Source: Isoptericola sp.
GTDB taxonomy: Bacteria > Actinomycetota > Actinomycetes > Actinomycetales > Cellulomonadaceae
Direction of reading: 5' to 3'
DNA length: 40,623 bases
Assembly (NCBI GenBank): GCA_031180595.1
Contig: JAPSLQ010000009.1
Location: 1-40,623, forward strand
A program made the translations under genes and the position numbers. A model generated the notes under the pieces. It was not told where the DNA came from and did no database searches. It saw nothing but the letters and a program-made list of their open reading frames with translations. Positions 40,405 through 40,623 of this stretch are shown piece by piece. Each line of letters starts with the position of its first letter. The first letter of the stretch is position 1.

Positions 40405-40435
40405 TTGGACTGCATTAACGTCCGGCGCCTAGCGT
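40405..40435 (+). promoter_or_regulatory. putative lysE promoter (leaderless)
   Basis: -35 TTGGAC (40405-40410), 19-nt spacer, -10 TAGCGT (40430-40435), then 6 nt to GTG 40442. The long spacer fits a promoter that needs an activator. Confidence 0.5.
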
Positions 40436-40441
40436 CGTCGG

Positions 40442-40623
40442 GTGCTCACCTTCCTCGCCGGCCTCGGGTTCGGCCTCTCGCTCATCGTCGCCATCGGCGC
40501 GCAGAACGCCTTCGTGCTGCGCCAGGGCGTGCGACGCGAGCACGTCGGCGCCGTGGTGGCGATCTGCGCCGTCTCGGACGCGGTGCTCATCGCGGCCGGC
40601 GTGGGTGGGCTCGGCGCGCTCGT
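40442..40623 (+). CDS. lysE: LysE-family basic amino acid exporter, partial (N-terminus)
   Basis: Exports lysine and/or arginine. The first 60 residues are present and the gene continues beyond the right edge. [21 protein letters not shown] then [15 protein letters not shown] is the strongly conserved LysE opening ([11 protein letters not shown]), followed by a second helix [20 protein letters not shown]. Divergent from lysG. Confidence 0.93.
   Translation, partial: MLTFLAGLGFGLSLIVAIGAQNAFVLRQGVRREHVGAVVAICAVSDAVLIAAGVGGLGAL

Noticed and set aside
1-40623. Prophage, insertion sequence, integrase, tRNA or rRNA genes
   Set aside because: I saw no transposase or integrase motifs, no terminal inverted repeats with target duplications, and no tRNA-like or rRNA-like sequence by eye. 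A dedicated RNA search could still find a small RNA.

Overview
The window is 40.6 kb of very GC-rich, gene-dense DNA with about 33 protein genes and no RNA genes or mobile elements that I can see. Gene content, strong G/C third-position bias, frequent GTG starts and many leaderless promoters point to an actinobacterium of the order Micrococcales; the protein sequences look most like Cellulomonas and relatives (inference from recall, no search was run). Much of the block corresponds to the region I recall from Mycobacterium tuberculosis as Rv3264c-Rv3319: a mannose-1-phosphate guanylyltransferase, an LCP protein, birA-accD5-accE5-maf-accA3, lpdA, an amidohydrolase, punA-pmmB, add-deoA-cdd and sdhC. 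It therefore reads as conserved core chromosome rather than an acquired island.

Left part (1-20.8 kb): the start of sdhC runs out of the window on the minus strand, divergent from manC and an M20 amidohydrolase. Next comes a nucleoside uptake and breakdown block on the plus strand: a BMP lipoprotein, a double-domain ABC ATPase and two permeases import nucleosides, and cdd, deoA, add and deoC degrade them to bases and deoxyribose phosphate. An unrecognised papain-fold-like protein and a small acidic protein lie between deoA and add. An ABC ATPase with a large membrane partner, an iron-box-controlled siderophore-interacting protein and a LOG-like protein follow. On the minus strand, punA and a pmmB-type sugar-phosphate mutase complete the salvage set, divergent from the LpdA-type quinone reductase.

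Middle (20.8-33.6 kb): a Nudix hydrolase and an MFS exporter, then an 89-bp-period direct repeat touching the 3' end of the long acyl-CoA carboxylase subunit gene. The minus-strand lipid-precursor block follows: accA3-like, maf, an AEC transporter, a DUF885 protein, three small or unknown proteins including AccE, and accD. It is divergent from birA, which attaches biotin to the carboxylase; a class III adenylate cyclase lies downstream of birA.

Right part (33.6-40.6 kb): a SRAP/HMCES-type DNA-protein crosslink protein divergent from a Bcr/CflA exporter, a secreted phytase-like/GDPD fusion preceded by a PHO-box-like array, an LCP cell-wall ligase, and a lysG-lysE pair cut by the window end.

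The most distinctive signals are: (i) a -10-like hexamer followed by 6 or 7 nt and then the start codon at about 17 genes, indicating general leaderless transcription; (ii) the uncharacterised C39-like protein with an apparent Gln-Cys-His-Glu active site inside the nucleoside operon; (iii) 11-nt-spaced PHO-box-like units directly upstream of the phytase-like/GDPD fusion; (iv) a DtxR/IdeR box lying over the promoter of the siderophore-interacting protein; (v) stop codons of tail-to-tail genes buried in hairpins.
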